DNA of 64,000 nucleotides from Protea cynaroides (Eukaryota > Streptophyta > Magnoliopsida > Proteales > Proteaceae): NCBI GenBank assembly GCA_028583415.1, contig CM053275.1:84128278-84192277 (forward strand), given 5' to 3'. Within the stretch, counting starts at the first letter, position 1. Every line of letters starts with the position of its first letter. Shown one piece after another: positions 12,201 to 27,200 of the stretch. Below the pieces are notes generated by a model. It ran no database searches. It saw nothing but the letters and a program-made list of their open reading frames with translations, and had not been told where the DNA came from. A program made the translations under genes and the position numbers.

Positions 12201-15200
12201 ATCGTTTACCAAACCCCATCCCTGCGATATTATCCAGTATTGTTTACCAAAAGATAGATCATCTTCTATTGACTAGAGCTCCGTCACTACTCCGTCGCAA
12301 GTTCACGGATTCCCCCAGTGGAAAAATCGTTTCTTTTAAGGAGCGTGCAGTGTGTAGTCAATGTACTTGGAGACTCAAAAATGGAAGCCTTCTATACTTA
12401 CCCAAAAAAAGATCATCTTCTATTATATATATATGGTCCATGGGACATGGTCCCATGTATGACATTCTATATATATTAACTGTGTACATCACTTAAAAGG
12501 TAAGAAATGGTATTAATATTATAAAGAAAAAATAATAAAAAATTAAATTAGTGTAAATAAAAATTTTATATTCATCCTTATAATTGGAGGTAGTGTATTG
12601 AGTCCAACCACTTAATGTTTTGTAATTGGACCATAAATGGGTTATTTATAGTGTTTTATGCTTTAAATTAGTGTATTCCGATGCATATCTTGCCTGTATC
12701 CTAGCGTATCCATGCGTATCCACCGTATCCACGATACGATATGATACGTCTCTTAAAATCACCTGACCGATACGATACCAATACATGATACTTTAATCCC
12801 TGATGAATCCAAAACTGTACTTACTCTGATTAAACAAGTCCATTTCTCTGTTATACCTGCATCACAAACCTAAGACCTTAAACTTAAGGAACTTAAATAA
12901 ATCCACAGCTGAAAAGAAAATACTCTGTTCTTTTGATTATATTTTTGAGGAAAGGTAATTGAAATTTCATTAAACCGAAAAAAATGGAAGCAACCTGAAG
13001 GTATATTCAGCTCTACTGAAAATGTCTTCCCATTCCTAAATATAAGGTCTCAAGAAAACCCCCTCAAACCCCCCAAAATAACTAATAACTACTGAAGTTA
13101 TAAGCTGATTAACATAAGTATTTTTTTTGAGTGAATAAAGAATTTATTAAACAAACCCAAGGGAACAAAGGGGGAGGTCTAGTTAGAGAGACCAACTGGC
13201 ACGGAACAAAAAAGAGAGAAACACAAAAACCACGGTGATTCTCCTATCCACATTAAAAACGGATAGGTAGATCCCAAACGATAGCCATGAATCTATTGGA
13301 GGGAGAATCAGGGCCACAAGGGGCAATGGGGAGGATGGATCCCCTAACATCAATGGGATCCCAAATTTGGTCTAGAGTTTGAGACTTCCTGGTTTACGAT
13401 GGAGATTCTTTCATACCAAATTTGATACATTGTCGCAAGGAAAGCCAACTTCCCAAGTCTGTCACAAGGGAACTTGTCTCTGGAGGTTCTAAGGATCCAT
13501 CTACATTCTCTCTGAAGGGATCGGATGGATCTAGCTGTAGTAGAGCAACAACAAAGAGTTTCTTTCCAAATACTGGATGAGAATGGGCAATCAAAGAATA
13601 TGTGCAATACTCTCATAGGCAGACCAGCAAAGAGAGCAGTGAGGCTGCACTCGCACCTGTTTCAGATTGAGGAGACACAACACTGTGATTTGTTGAAACC
13701 TTTCCATCTTTTCCATGATCCATTGAAGAGTCTCCCACCCATCATCTGATTTCAGGCTCGGCTGCATGGCCTCCTTTGTGGGGGAACAGAAAGATTAGCT
13801 ACTCGCTTACTTGTTAGGAAGCTTTGACCTCAGTGATGGTTGATTGGTTCTGGAGGTTTCATTAGTTGCTGACCAATTTAATAGCCTCTTTTCCTTTGCA
13901 AAGCTCAATCTTCTGTGTACTCTCAGAGACGAGTTAATTTTACGATATTATTTCTAAGTAGTTAATGGAGTTCTATAGATGTTTCTGATTCTCTAATTTT
14001 TTTTTCTCAAAAAATTTGTTCTTCATTCTTTCATTTGCCTATAGTTTGGTAAAGGTGTTTCAGGATGTTAGGTAGCTAAAAGAGTCTTCCTGTCCAAAGT
14101 CAAAAGTTGTTTTGGAGTTTATGCTTTGGGTATTCCATGCTTTCCCTGATATAATTTCTATCATTCTATTCTGTAGGTGATATACTCGGATGAAGAGCGC
14201 AAGTTCAACAAGGATATAACTGTTGGTCTTATTCGTAGTGAATTGCTAAACCTTGCAGAGTACAATGTACACATAGCAAAACTTATTGATGGAGGAAGGA
14301 ACAGTATGTAAAGGGAATCTACTTTTTAGATTTAATGATAATTTTGGTACAATTGATGCAGCTAACTGATTGTGTAAACTTTGCAGAAATTGCTACTGAA
14401 TTCACCATCTCTCTTCTCCAAACGTTGGTGCTTCAGGAACCTGGTGTCAGTGTGTCAGAACTCCACAATCTTGTTGATGCCTTGGCAAAGGTCTGATTTT
14501 CTTTTGATTGTGACTGTCTTATGTTTCTGAGATGGTAACTTCCTCTCTCATTATTGTTTTTTGTTGTTTGCAGCTTGCAATGAGGCCTGGATCTCCTGAA
14601 TCTTTACAGCGGTTAGTTGAGATTGCCAGGAATCCTGCCGCTAATTCATCTGCATTATCTGGTTTAACTGCTGGCAAGGAGGATAAGGCTAGGCAGGCCC
14701 GGGAGAAAAAAGTATTTGTTGTTTATTGATACTCAATTTTATATTCATTGGGTGCATGTGCAGTAAATTTTTTTGGTGGGGATTTACAACATTTTGGATG
14801 TGTTTCTTTTGCTGCAGGTTCCTGGTCGCTCCTTGGTGATCAGGGAAGACTATTCCAATGCTGAATTTATGCCAGCAGATCCTGCTGGTTTCCGTGAACA
14901 GGTAATAATAAGTGCTTGTTTGATGAAATTCATAGATATTCAGATGCAATGATTAAGATGGTTAAAAATTGCTTGAGGTGATTTGGCTTCTTCCAAGATT
15001 GAAACATTAATATCATAAAGGGAGAATTAAGATTGAGGTGGTGATGGCGCAAGGAAGAGAAATCCCAACTTATACTTTTAGGTGTAGGTGACTATTTTAC
15101 CTTAGAGTACCTTTTGGCAATTGATATTTGAAGAAGTAAATGCTTATGTGACCAGTTGCCATATTGTTCAAGGTGCCCAGACAGAAAATATTGGGAGAAG

Positions 15201-18200
15201 AAAGGGCAAAATGAGGAAAGGGGAAGGAAATTTTTTTTTTTTTTTTTTGGGAGGGGGGGGGGAGAAGAGGGGAAAGAGGCAGAAAAACCAAAGAGAATGA
15301 AAAAATTGGAAGAAAAATAGGTAGAAGAAGCAGTAGCAGCAGCCACTACTACCAGACAGGTGCAGTGGCAGCTACTTCTGCCACCGTCCACTGTTATCAT
15401 AGTAGTAGAAGAAGAAGTGATGCGGTCCCAGGTTGCAAAACCCTAATTTGTGATTGTTATGGCCACCCCGGATAACATAAGCTCAAATATTAGGAAGAGT
15501 GGTAAATTCTCATTATATGGAAGCTTAGAATCCTTTAGTAAGGGACTAGGGACCTAGTAGTGGCAGAATCACAATTGTGAGACAAATAAGGCCCTTAAGA
15601 GTAAAGCAGGAAGGTATGGGACATGCCAGGAATAAATTTAAAGAACTGAGGGTAATTCTGGAAGTTAAAACAAAATGGGGTAAACAAAAGAATAAGGTTT
15701 AAGAAAAAGGGACATAAAGGTTATTTCTGTTTCAAGGGTCTTCTTCAACTTTGGAATATCACGTTAGAATCAGATTGCAGTGGAGCAGAAAACCAAGCTT
15801 TCGATGGCATCAACCCACCACACACTCCAATCAAGCCAAGGTTTAAGAAGAGGTAGCTCTTGATGCCAGCCCCTAAGTCCTCTGTGCAGCAGTCTGAAAC
15901 TTGATTAAAAATCTCCAAAATGAGGCCCAACTGAATTTCCAGGTTCAGATATGTATTTAGATGAGTATCTCATATTAGAGGGATCAATTTGAGATAAGAT
16001 TCCCGGATTTATGTCTCCCTAGAGTAAGGATGTGACCCACAAAATCTTTAGGGAAAAGGGCAAGGGATGAGGCAGATTGATCCTGGCCTATGAGGGGCCG
16101 TGATGCAGTTAGGGAAGCCCAATCATGCTAGCTGGGCTTCACAACAATTTATTTCAGCCCATAGTTGGGTTGTATGGGGCATGGGCCTTTCGTTTTAGGG
16201 AATAATATTGTGATAGATCTCTTTTATGAGCCCAGATTTAAGGGATTTTAATTGCATACAGGATTAGGATATTTAGTGATATTTTTCTTTCTTTAGTTTG
16301 GTTTATTTTGTAATGGGGAAATTTGGATAAGGCAGGACCTTTAGAAGTAGTTTCTTAGTTAATTTTTATTATTTTAAGTAGGAGATTGACTTTTTTTTCT
16401 TTCCATTAGAATTAGGAGATTGAGTTGGATTCAGTTTCTATTTCAGTCTTAGAGATAGATTAGGATTTTAATTTCTGTTTAATCTTTAAATACTCTTGCA
16501 AATGAAGGAATAGTTAGTTTTTAGAATGGAATGAAAAGTTGGGTTTTTTTAATTTCCTCATCACTATTTCCAGTGACAATAATATCATCCACATATACCA
16601 GAAGAGCAGTAAAGTTTCCAGCTGAATGTTGTATAAACAAAGTATGGTAAGTATTGCTCTGTGCATAACCAAAAGCAATCATAGCTTTATGATGTTTGCC
16701 AAACCACGCTCTGGGAGACTGCTTGAGTCTATAAAGAGAACGCTTCAATCTACATACCTTTGCATCTGTAAACCTAGGTGGATAGTCCATATACACTTCT
16801 TCTTTAAGTTGACCATGGAGGAAGACATTCTTTACATTAAGTTGTTGCAGATCCCAATTGTGGTGGACAGCATATGTTAAAAGAATTCGCACTGTTTTCA
16901 TTTTAGCCACTGGTGCAAAAGTTTTTTGGTAATCAATACCATATGTTTGTGTAAATCCATGAGCTACTAGTCGAGTTTTATACCGATTCACTGTGCCATC
17001 ACTGTTTTGCTTGATAGTAAACACCCATTTACAACCTACTATTCTCTTACCTGGTGGGAGTTAAACAAGATCCCAATTATTGTTCTTCTTCAAGGCTCTC
17101 ATTTCTTCCATCATTGCAACTTTCCACCGCTCATCCAAAATTGCATCTTGCCATTTATGAGAAATAGACACAAAAGAAAGAGGACACAAATGCATGGAAG
17201 AAATGAGATAGAGAATCATATGAGACAAAATTAAAGATTGGATGAAGGGTGCAAGTCCTAGTACCATTGCAAAGGGCAATAGAGAGGTTAGAATCAGAAT
17301 CAGAGAGAGAGATGTCCTTACCAAGAGATTGTTCAGTCTCTGGATCCTAAGCTGACGAAGGGACAAGAGAAGTTGCGTTGGTGGTAGTGGTCCTTACTTG
17401 CTTCTGGCATGGCTATAAACTTGCAGAGGCTTAGCAGCTGGTATAGGTGTGGTAGGTGAACTAGGCTGTATCTCTGTAGATGGCGGTGTCTCTGTAGGTG
17501 GCTCCGGTATCTCTGTAGGTGGCTCTGTGGATGGTGTCTCTATAGGTGGCGGTATCTCTGTAGATCTTATTGAACTCCGTCTGTCTCCATCTCCATCGGT
17601 ATAATCAAAGGCACATCTTCAAGCTCAACTGCATCTGTTTCCCCCTAAAGACGGGACTAAAAGTACATCATGTTTTCATGGAAGAGAACATCCTTTGTGA
17701 TAAAAGTTTGGCAACTCGGAGGATGGTAGCATTTATACCCTTTCTGTGTAGCAGGATAACCAATGAAAATGCAACGAACCCCCGAGAATCAAGTTTACCA
17801 GGAGAGTGATGGTTGCGAGCATAACAGACAACCAAATACCTTTGGGGGAAGTGCAAAAGAGTGATCACCAATTAAGAGGTCCAATGGAGCCTTGTGGTTG
17901 AGTACATGTGATGGTAACCTGTTGATGAGGGAGGTTGCTGTAAGGACAGCATCAGTCCAAAATTTTGTTGGAACATTCATATATGTCAAGGCGCCAAGGC
18001 GAATCAAGGCGATGGAGGCCTAATTGGGCGCCTAGGCGACCAAGGCGCCCGCCTAGGCAACCAAGGAGACCGTCTAGGCGACCAAGGCGCCTGATTTTCC
18101 AAGGCGACCCAAGGCAGCCTGGGCGCCTAGGAGACGCCTTGACAACTATGGGAACATTACCTACAAACATAAGAGCCCGAGCAGTTTCAAGGATATGTTG

Positions 18201-21200
18201 ATTCTTTCCTTTGGCAACCCCATTCTGAGCTGGGGTGTCAACGCAGCTTGTTTGGTGTATGATCCCATGATCAGATAGATACCGTTGAAAATGCCCATCA
18301 AGATACTCTCGCCTATTGTCACTACAGAGTACTTTGATGGGAGTCTGAAACTGAGTCTGTATCATTTTATGAAACTGTGAAAAACACTCAAAGACGTCAC
18401 TCTTGTGATGCATAAGGTAGACCCAAGTAGTCCTAGTATGGTAATCAATAAATGTGACACACCATTGATGGCTTGAAATCGAGGTTGTCCTAGCAGGACC
18501 CCAAACATCAGAATGAATCATATCAAACATACTTTTGCTTTTACTAACTGTAGGTAAATATGTTGTACGAGCCTGCTTAGCCAGAATACAAGCTTCGCAT
18601 AATAACTCGTTTTTATTACATTGTTTGGAAAGAGAAGGAAACAAATGGGATAAAACACTAGGAGAAGGGTGGCCAAGATGGCGATGCCATTATTGTAATG
18701 TGCTCATAGACAAATAGAGGTGATGAGTAGTAGGCGGGTTTGAAGTAGGTGATACTAAAGGACCAGTATAGACCACCATGCAAACTACCATATCCAATCG
18801 TCTTCCCACTCTCCAGATCCTGAATTACACACGAGGAAGGGAAAAAAGTTACTTTACAGTTAAGGGATTTAGTTAGGCTACTAATAGAAAGCAAATACGT
18901 AGAAAAATTAGGTACATAAAGAACGGACTGTAAAGTAAGAGTAGGAGAGCAGCGAATGGAGCCCTTTCCAGATGTAGTAAAAAGAGACCCATCTGCTACT
19001 CGAACAGTATCCTTCCCAGAAGATGTAGAGTACTAAAAGAATGAATTTCCTGAACCAGTCATGTGGTTGGTTGCTCTAGTGTCCATAACCCATGGGCTAG
19101 AGACAGAAGAGGCACACAGACCAACATGAGAAATACCTGATTGTACAAAGTAAGAACCTGGAGTGGCAGATGCTGGTGGAGGAGCGGCTTGGGCTGTAGC
19201 GGATGGCCTTAAGAGATTCTTGAGAGCTTGAAGTTCTTCTGTTGATAGTGTAGGCAAAGTGCCAGTAGGAATGCAAGTTTCTGTTTGATTGGCCTGTGGT
19301 GCTCTAAAGTTTTTAGTTCTCTGTAGTCCCTTTTCCCACTTTTTGGCCTCAAAATCAGCTGGTTTACCATGCAATTTCCAGCAAGTCTCTTTAGTATGGC
19401 GGTCCTTCCCACAATATTCACAATGGACTAGTTTGGAGGCGGTAGGACCATTGGGCTGGCTAGTCTAGAGAGCTGACCTCTCTGCTGGAAGGGGAGGCAT
19501 CATGGATGTACGGTGCATATCTTCAGACTGAACCAAGGCATAAGTCTGCTCTAACGATGGTAATGGTTATCTACTGAGGATGTGAGCACGAACTTGATCA
19601 AACTCAACATTAAGTCCAGCCAAAAAATTGTACACTTCAAGTTTGTCTTAAGCATTTTTTACTGCAGTAGCATCAGCCGAACATGTAGCAGTAAAGGTAT
19701 CATATTTGTCCAATTCCTGCCACAGGCTACGAAGCTCAGAGTAATATTGGGACATAGTAATATCCCGTTACTTAGTGGCACCAATCTTCACATGGAGGTC
19801 ATAAATTAAGGACTAGTTTCTCACTTGGGGAATAAGTCTCCTTGGTAGCCTTCCAAATCTCTGTTGCATCAGGTAAGAAAACATACCCTCGACCAATTTT
19901 AGGGTCCATTGAACCAATCAAATAGGCCATCACAATAGAATTTTCAGATGCCCACTTGTCATATAATTTATCTGTCAGAGCAGGTGTCTTCTTCTGACCA
20001 TTGATATAACCCAAAAGACCTCTAGCAAATATTGCCATCTATGCTGTTTTGGACCACATCAAATAGTTGGTCCCATCCAATTTAATTGGATTTTGGGGAA
20101 TAAAAGTGAATTCAATATTAGAGATCTCCATATTGGGGGAATTAACTTCAGAATGGTCAGTCAGGTGAATAAGTGCTCAACAAAGTAAAATTCCTTCAAT
20201 TGGGATGCTGTGTATCAGCTTTATGGGAACAAGAGACACATATGCAGCAGTTTTTTATCTTCAAACTTGCATGGAAGAATCGAGGTTGGCTATCAGGTTG
20301 GTCTCTTCAAAGTACATCCCTTCAATAATGGATACACGGTAGTATATCACAGAAAAATTGTCCAAACTGATTTAGTTCATTTCTGCACAAGCTTTAGAAG
20401 GTGAGATAGTAGGAAATCTGATAATAACAAACCAGAAAAGAGAAGATTCTGGTTATAATTATAAGATTCTGGTAATATGCACCAGAAAAAAACTTTACAA
20501 ACCAGAAACTAGGTTTGTCGGTGGCAGTAAAAGGGTACAGAAGAAAGGGATCTTAAGATTGGAATAAGGGTAACAGGAATGAAGATTACAGGTGGCGGTA
20601 ATGGAGGCTGTTAATGGATGTTGCTTGCGGTAATGGGAATGAGGGTTACAAGTGGTTAAGGCAAGGTTGCAGGTAGTTACGGCAGGGCTGGGATAGGTTT
20701 TAGGTGATTACGGCAGGTCTGAGAGAGAGAGAGGATGGTTACGGTGAGGCTGAAGAAACTAAGGAGGCTCTGATACCATGTTGAAACAAGAATAGAAAAG
20801 AAAAGAAGAGGTTAATTGATCCTCTCCCCACGCACCTTTATTTATAATGAAGTAAGAAAGACCCAATTACAATAATAACCCTCAACCTAATAAGATAGAA
20901 GAAGACATAATAAGCTAAATACCAAAATACCAAACATAACCCCAACGAAACTGTACTAGCGCTATAGTGCTACATAGGACTCGACAACATTTATAGATTA
21001 AACTGACCCCTGAATTCCTATTCATGACATGAATTGAAATCCAAACCCTAAGGAACTCCAATACTTAAACCTATTTTAAAACACTCAAGCTAAGACTAAC
21101 ACCAATAGGACTCTAAACTTAGACTAATGACTCTAACCCTGTACTTACATGATCCTTGTAGCTAGGCTTATTTATTGCCTACTGCAAAATAAAAACCCAT

Positions 21201-24200
21201 AAAAATCCCCTTAATTAGGATCCATATAACCATAGACTCTAGTTTAATCAAAACCCAACCCTAACGTTTTGAGCAATAGAACCTGGCCTTTTGTGAGGAG
21301 ACACATATTTTCTACCTGCATCAGGTGGATATTACCATGCTTTGAGTGATTCTTATTTCTGAAGGCTAGCTTCTTGATGGATGTGAATAATAATGTCATG
21401 TCTTTGGTGTTTACTGGAATGAAAATTTTTTCTTATGTTGTTTCTTATTCACTGTGCTCTATCCTTCTCTTTTGGTACATCATATAGATCACATACTTTT
21501 AACGTGAATGCCAACGTGACTGATCTTGAAACTATTGCAAATTTTGAGTGCAGTCATCAGCATATTTCAGTAGTGGTAAACATCTAAGTTTTTCTGCTTT
21601 ACCTGAAGATATATATGTAATGAGATCATTATTTTGTGCATGTGTGTGGTTTTTTTATACTCAGTGCTTATTTGTTATATGTTAAAATGCTGCAGGTTTC
21701 TGTGCTTTTTGGTGAATGGTATCGAATTTGTGAACTTCCTGGTGCAAATGATGCTTCTTATACCCGTTATATATCACAATTACAACAAAGTGGGTTGCTT
21801 AAAGGGGATGATATTTCAGATCGCTTTTTTCGTATCCTAACGGTAATTTTTCTAATTTTTGTTCCTTTGAAGCTTTGTCTAGGAAGCAACAATGGAAGTT
21901 ATGGTTGATGAACAACTTTGTAAATGATATTTCATTTCAGGAACTTTCAGTAACATACTGTGTATCTACTGAGGTATCTCCTACCTCATTATTGCTACAG
22001 CCTCATCACTCCCAGCAAATATCATTTTTTGCTATCGATATGTATGCTAAGCTCATCTTTCTAATCCTGAAGGTAAAGATAATTTCTACTTCATTTGGTT
22101 TAAATGGGATAGCATACTGTCCTGAGAATCTTGCTAACCTTATCATTACTGATGCTGTGTTTTGTTAATTGGTTGTTTAGTACTCTGCAGTGGACCAAGG
22201 GTCAAGTAAATTGTTTCTTTTGCCCAAGGTTTGAATCAGCAAAAATTGGTTTCTCTTATTTTGTGGTCCTTGCTTATTCGGGGCATTACTTAATTATTAT
22301 GTAAATGGCTTCTGGACAGATCTTGTCAATTACTGTGAGGGTCATCCAGAAAGATGCAGAGGAAAAGAAGACAACTTTCAATGCAAGACCATATTTCAGA
22401 TTATTTATCAATTGGCTTTATGACCTTGGTTCTCCAGATCCAGTCCTTGAGGGTGCCAACTTTCAGGTATTTGGAGCTTTGCATTTTGTGCTTCATTACT
22501 GTCAGGCCTGTATTCACTAACATAGGTTTGTATTTGCAGGTGTTGACAGCATTTGCTAATGCTTTTCATGCCTTGCAACCCCTTAAAGTCCCTGGTTTCA
22601 GGTCTGCATGCCAAAAACTTTTGGTTTTGTCATTTAGCCCAAGTTGTGGTTTATTAGGTGTATATCATTACAGTGATTTCTTAGACCTAGTATTATTGCT
22701 AGTTTGTCAGCATACATTGTTGTTTAGTAGTATTTTTCTAGTCAGTGCTGGACCCCAAATATTCTGGTCCAAATGGTTGTTACTCCTGCCTACCAAATAG
22801 GGATTCATTTTGATGTCAAGGCCTTTTAGTTCTTTCTATAAGACTATAACTATAATTTTCTAGACAGTAGTGGTACTGAACGCTTTGTCAATCGACATTT
22901 GATGCCTTTAAATTGTTGCACCTAGATCTTGTTTAATTCAATCTTTGCCATGCCACTATAAGGATTCTAGCATTGCTCTTGTTCTTCATGACTATATAGT
23001 TCTGTACATAGTTAACAAAATTTATGAATAATTCAGCAAAAGATCGGATTGAATCCAAATAGGCTGCAAAAATTTGGCAAGTCCCGAATAATTCATAAAT
23101 AATTGGGAACCAAAGAATTCAGCCAAAAAAAAATCTCAATGCTTTAAAAAATTCAATAATTTTTTTTTGAAAACTGGCCAATTTTTGGTCCCTGAACTTT
23201 TGAAATGTGAGTGTTTAATTATTTATTTAATTACTCAATCTGGTTTTTTGACCGATTTTAAATAAACAGAACTTTTGAATTTAAAAAATTTCCTTCTGAA
23301 TTATTCCTGCTTCCAAAATTGTCAACTATGCTTCCACCCTCCCTCCCTCCCTCCCCCCTTTTGTGGCAAAGTTTGTACTTGCTTGAAGTATAAATTTATT
23401 ACTTATCAAGGTTTTAAAGATCGGGTACGGTTGATGCAAGTTGGTACTTTGGAAACAGTAGTGTTTAATCCTTAATTAATTCAAATCAAACTTTTTGTTT
23501 GTCACACCCCAATTCTGCACTATTCAGAATGATGTGATGAACCGTTAATAAACCAACGGTTCAACCAGGATCTCAAATAGGCTATCCCCGCGTTATCTAA
23601 ACTTACACACATCCGTAATCATAATCAGAGTAAATACACAATAGCGGAAGTCTTATAATAATATGAACTGATAAACTAAAATGATATTAATAATTTAATA
23701 GCAAATTATTCTGTTTTCAACTGAGACATAAATATTTAAATACCAAATACACACGAGTTGCATTCGCAAGAGGAGTCGTGTGTATCCACTTCAGCTTCAG
23801 CTTCCATCGCTGCCACGTTCCCGTATGCAGACGCATTCACATAGTCTTCAACGGTATAACCTGCATCATCAACTAAAAATATTCGACGTCGAGGGGTGAG
23901 CACACATCACGGCTCAGTGAGTAGCCAAAACAATGCAACAATACATATGCATGCAAATCAATTTATATCTTTGGTCCGGTTTAAAGTTTGCAATATGCAA
24001 TAGAAAGGTTTAGGTAGCCAAAGGTCGCGTTTATCGACCCCGCCTCTATACACAAGTGTGTGACGTCACCCGAAGATCACGTTTATCGTCGACTCACATG
24101 CACCCAACCATGAACATTATATAACGAAGGTTAACGTTTATTGCTATATAGTGACATACCAACACGTAAGCCCCTGCTGGCGAGGGCTGCAAACTAGGCT

Positions 24201-27200
24201 CGCAACTAACCAATCCTAATGCCAAAAAGTGTATCCAAGGCCTCACCCCAGCATCCCTCAGAATGTCCATAGAGATAGAGCTAAGACCCCCCGGTAGAGT
24301 CAGAGACTACAAGGACCGAGACCACCTCCCCTGATACTCTACAACATAATAGTTCTGCTAAAGTAATGGCGATACGACGATGCCAATGCACAAGACTTGA
24401 GTTAGAGATAGAGCTAAAGTGCTGAGACCCGCCAAAGGTTAATGTTTATTGACGTTCTCATCACACCTCCCCTGATACTCGCTCGCATCAAGTACATCAA
24501 CCACACACATACAAGCACATGCCTATTCCTATCATCATCATCATCATCATCATCATGTTATAAACAATAAAGTAAATATGCATGAACAAGTAATAGAAAT
24601 ATTGGATGGCATGCTGTATGCACATTACAACATATTCGCATAGAATCAAACATGGCATAGGACTCAAGAAATAGAAAACAGTTTCTGTTATTAATCAATT
24701 TAGTTTGGAGTTCTGGTTCCTCACCTTAGCTTGCTAATAAATACTTTTCCAAGCTTTAGAATCACCTTTACAATGTTATTATATTGCTAGAAGGCCTAAC
24801 AAAGTCGATAAAATTTAATTAGAATTAATTCTGAATTTAAAAACCATGCTGTTAACTGAGGGTCGGAGGTAGGGTCGGAGTCAGGATCGACCCTGGGTGC
24901 GACCCTCCCTTAACTCTGAACTTCCCGAACACTGAGGGTCGATGGTCAGGAACACCTAGGGTCGGATGGTCATCGACCCTCGGTGCGACCCTTTGTGCAC
25001 TTTGGTCTAATTCCCTCTCTTTAATCCATACTTCGTGTTTGGGGTCCTATGTCTTGCTTCTATGTTCCATTAAACATTCATTCCATGGTCTAGAACCACG
25101 AATCAACCACCTAGATAGCTTTCATGCATTCTTCTATGATTTTCCATGGAAACCTAACCATAGGTTGATGGTTTGGGTTTCTCGGAGATCACACTCTTTC
25201 CAATATCTATCCTAAGGTCTGTAGAAACTCATGGAATTAGTATCCATACCTGAGAAGATTACTTTTTCTCTGAAATTCTTCTCCTTTTTGTTAAGTTCTC
25301 TTCCTTGCCTTTCTTCTTCCTCTTTTCCTTCTCCTCTCTTTCTCTCAATTCAATTAGGGTTGTGAAAGGAGTGAAGTGGCTTAGGGACGTCCTTTAAATA
25401 GGGTAGGAACATCCTAAAATAAGTCCCTTTGAGATTATGAAAGAATCCCAATCGAAAATTAGGAAATTTCCTAATTCTATTTCCTACGGTAACCGAGGGT
25501 CGATGGGAGGGTCGATGATCCCGTCGACCCTAGGGTCCTAAGCTGTCCGACCCTCCCTTCAAAACTGAGGGTCTGACTTTCTGCTTTGGGAGGTCCGACC
25601 CTACTTAGCTGGGTATGCGACCCTCCCCTATTTTAAGTGTTTTTGGGTCGATTTGATACCTGGGATCTCGATCTCCTTCACGCCCTTGGTCCATTTAACT
25701 CGACCATGATGGGTAAACCTGGTTCAAGGTGGTAAGACCGGGTTAGATTGACACGGGTCTTTCATTGTTAGTCTACTGTCATGACTGAGTTTGAAATCAA
25801 CAAAATTCCCAGTTTTCCGAATCCATTTTTGCAAAGTTTATACTTGCTTGAAGTGTAAATTTATTACCTATCAAGGTTGTATAGATTGGGCATGGTCGAT
25901 TCGTGTTGGTATTGCTGGTCCCCGATCCAGCCGACATCTGTATTGAATACCCCGACTTAAATACCTGTTACCCATTCGCCCCTACCATTCACCACCCACC
26001 ACTGTTCCCAACATCACCCCCCTGCCACCACAAAAAAAAAGTGGAGGGGGGGGGGGTGGAGGGATAAAGAACATGATACCAGGCTTTCATTGAATGCATC
26101 CGGTTGTATTTAAAAAAATTGGCCGACAAATTACAGGTTTCTCATACCATTGTTGTTGTCATAAGATTTTTTAGTGGGGTTGTCTTGTATTCGTTGAAGT
26201 GACTTCCAGTTTTACTAACTTTGAGTGCTTTCAGCTTTGCATGGCTTGAGCTGGTTAGTCACAGAACTTACATGCCTAAGTTGCTTACGCTTAATCCTCA
26301 GAAGGGTTGGCCTCTTGTTCAACGGTTGCTGGTGGACTTGTTCAAGTTTCTGGAGCCATATTTAAGAAATGTTGAACTGGGTGAACCGGTTTGTTAAACT
26401 CTTGTCATTTGGCTCTTTGTTTCATTTATATGTGTTGCTTTGAATGTCTAATGTATAATGGAGTTGTGGGTCTCATGGTTTCTACCTTGTGCATGAAGGT
26501 TCGCTTTTTGTACAAAGGAACTTTGAGGGTACTGCTTGTGCTACTTCATGATTTTCCCGAGTTCCTCTGCGATTATCATTTCAGCTTCTGTGATGTCATA
26601 CCTCCCAGCTGCATCCAGATGCGGAACGTTATCCTCAGTGCATTTCCTCGCAATATGAGGCTGCCTGATCCGTCCACACCCAACTTGAAGGTGTCTACTG
26701 GATATTGGTTTTAATCTTTAGCTCTCCTAATGCTCAGGCTAATTGCATTCTAAATAATTTACGTGTTTGTCTCTTTTATAATTTTACCATGTGTAGATTG
26801 ATCTACTGGCAGAGATTAGCCAATCACCACACATTCTGTCTGAAGTTGATGCTGCTCTTAAGGCAAAGCAAATGAAGAATGACATTGATGAATATCTTAA
26901 GGTATCGGGATATGTTGCTACTACTGTTCGTTTTTGAACTGACATAGAACACTAGAAATGCTAGAGTAGTTTCTTCTTCACTCATGTTTTATTTTTGGGG
27001 GGTAATAAATGGCTTTTTTGTTTTCCCTTGAGTCTCCTTTATATTCTTATTTTCTGTTTCTCTTTGAATCTCCTCAGACAAGGCCACAAGGGTCTTCCTT
27101 CTTGGCTGAGCTGAAGCAGAGATTGCTGCTTCTTCAGAGTGAAGCAGCCCAGGCTGGGACCCGATACAATGTGCCCTTGATCAACTCCCTAGTCCTTAAT

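Larger units (their letters stand above)
16548..20989 (-). mobile_element. decayed, 3'-truncated Ty1/copia element, antisense in NOT1 intron
   Basis: The order on the - strand is 5' LTR (20989-20779), PBS, gag, protease, integrase and reverse transcriptase. The element ends at about 16548, just after the YVDDI region of RT, so RNase H and the 3' LTR are missing. There are several stops and frame changes, and a MITE is inserted in integrase at 17978-18150. It lies antisense to NOT1 in the 6.8-kb intron between exons 21 and 22. Confidence 0.88.

Noticed and set aside
21480..21580. Possible extra NOT1 exon before exon 22
   Set aside because: Some open sequence is present, but the flanking junctions would break the phase-0 link between exons 21 and 22, which already join well.
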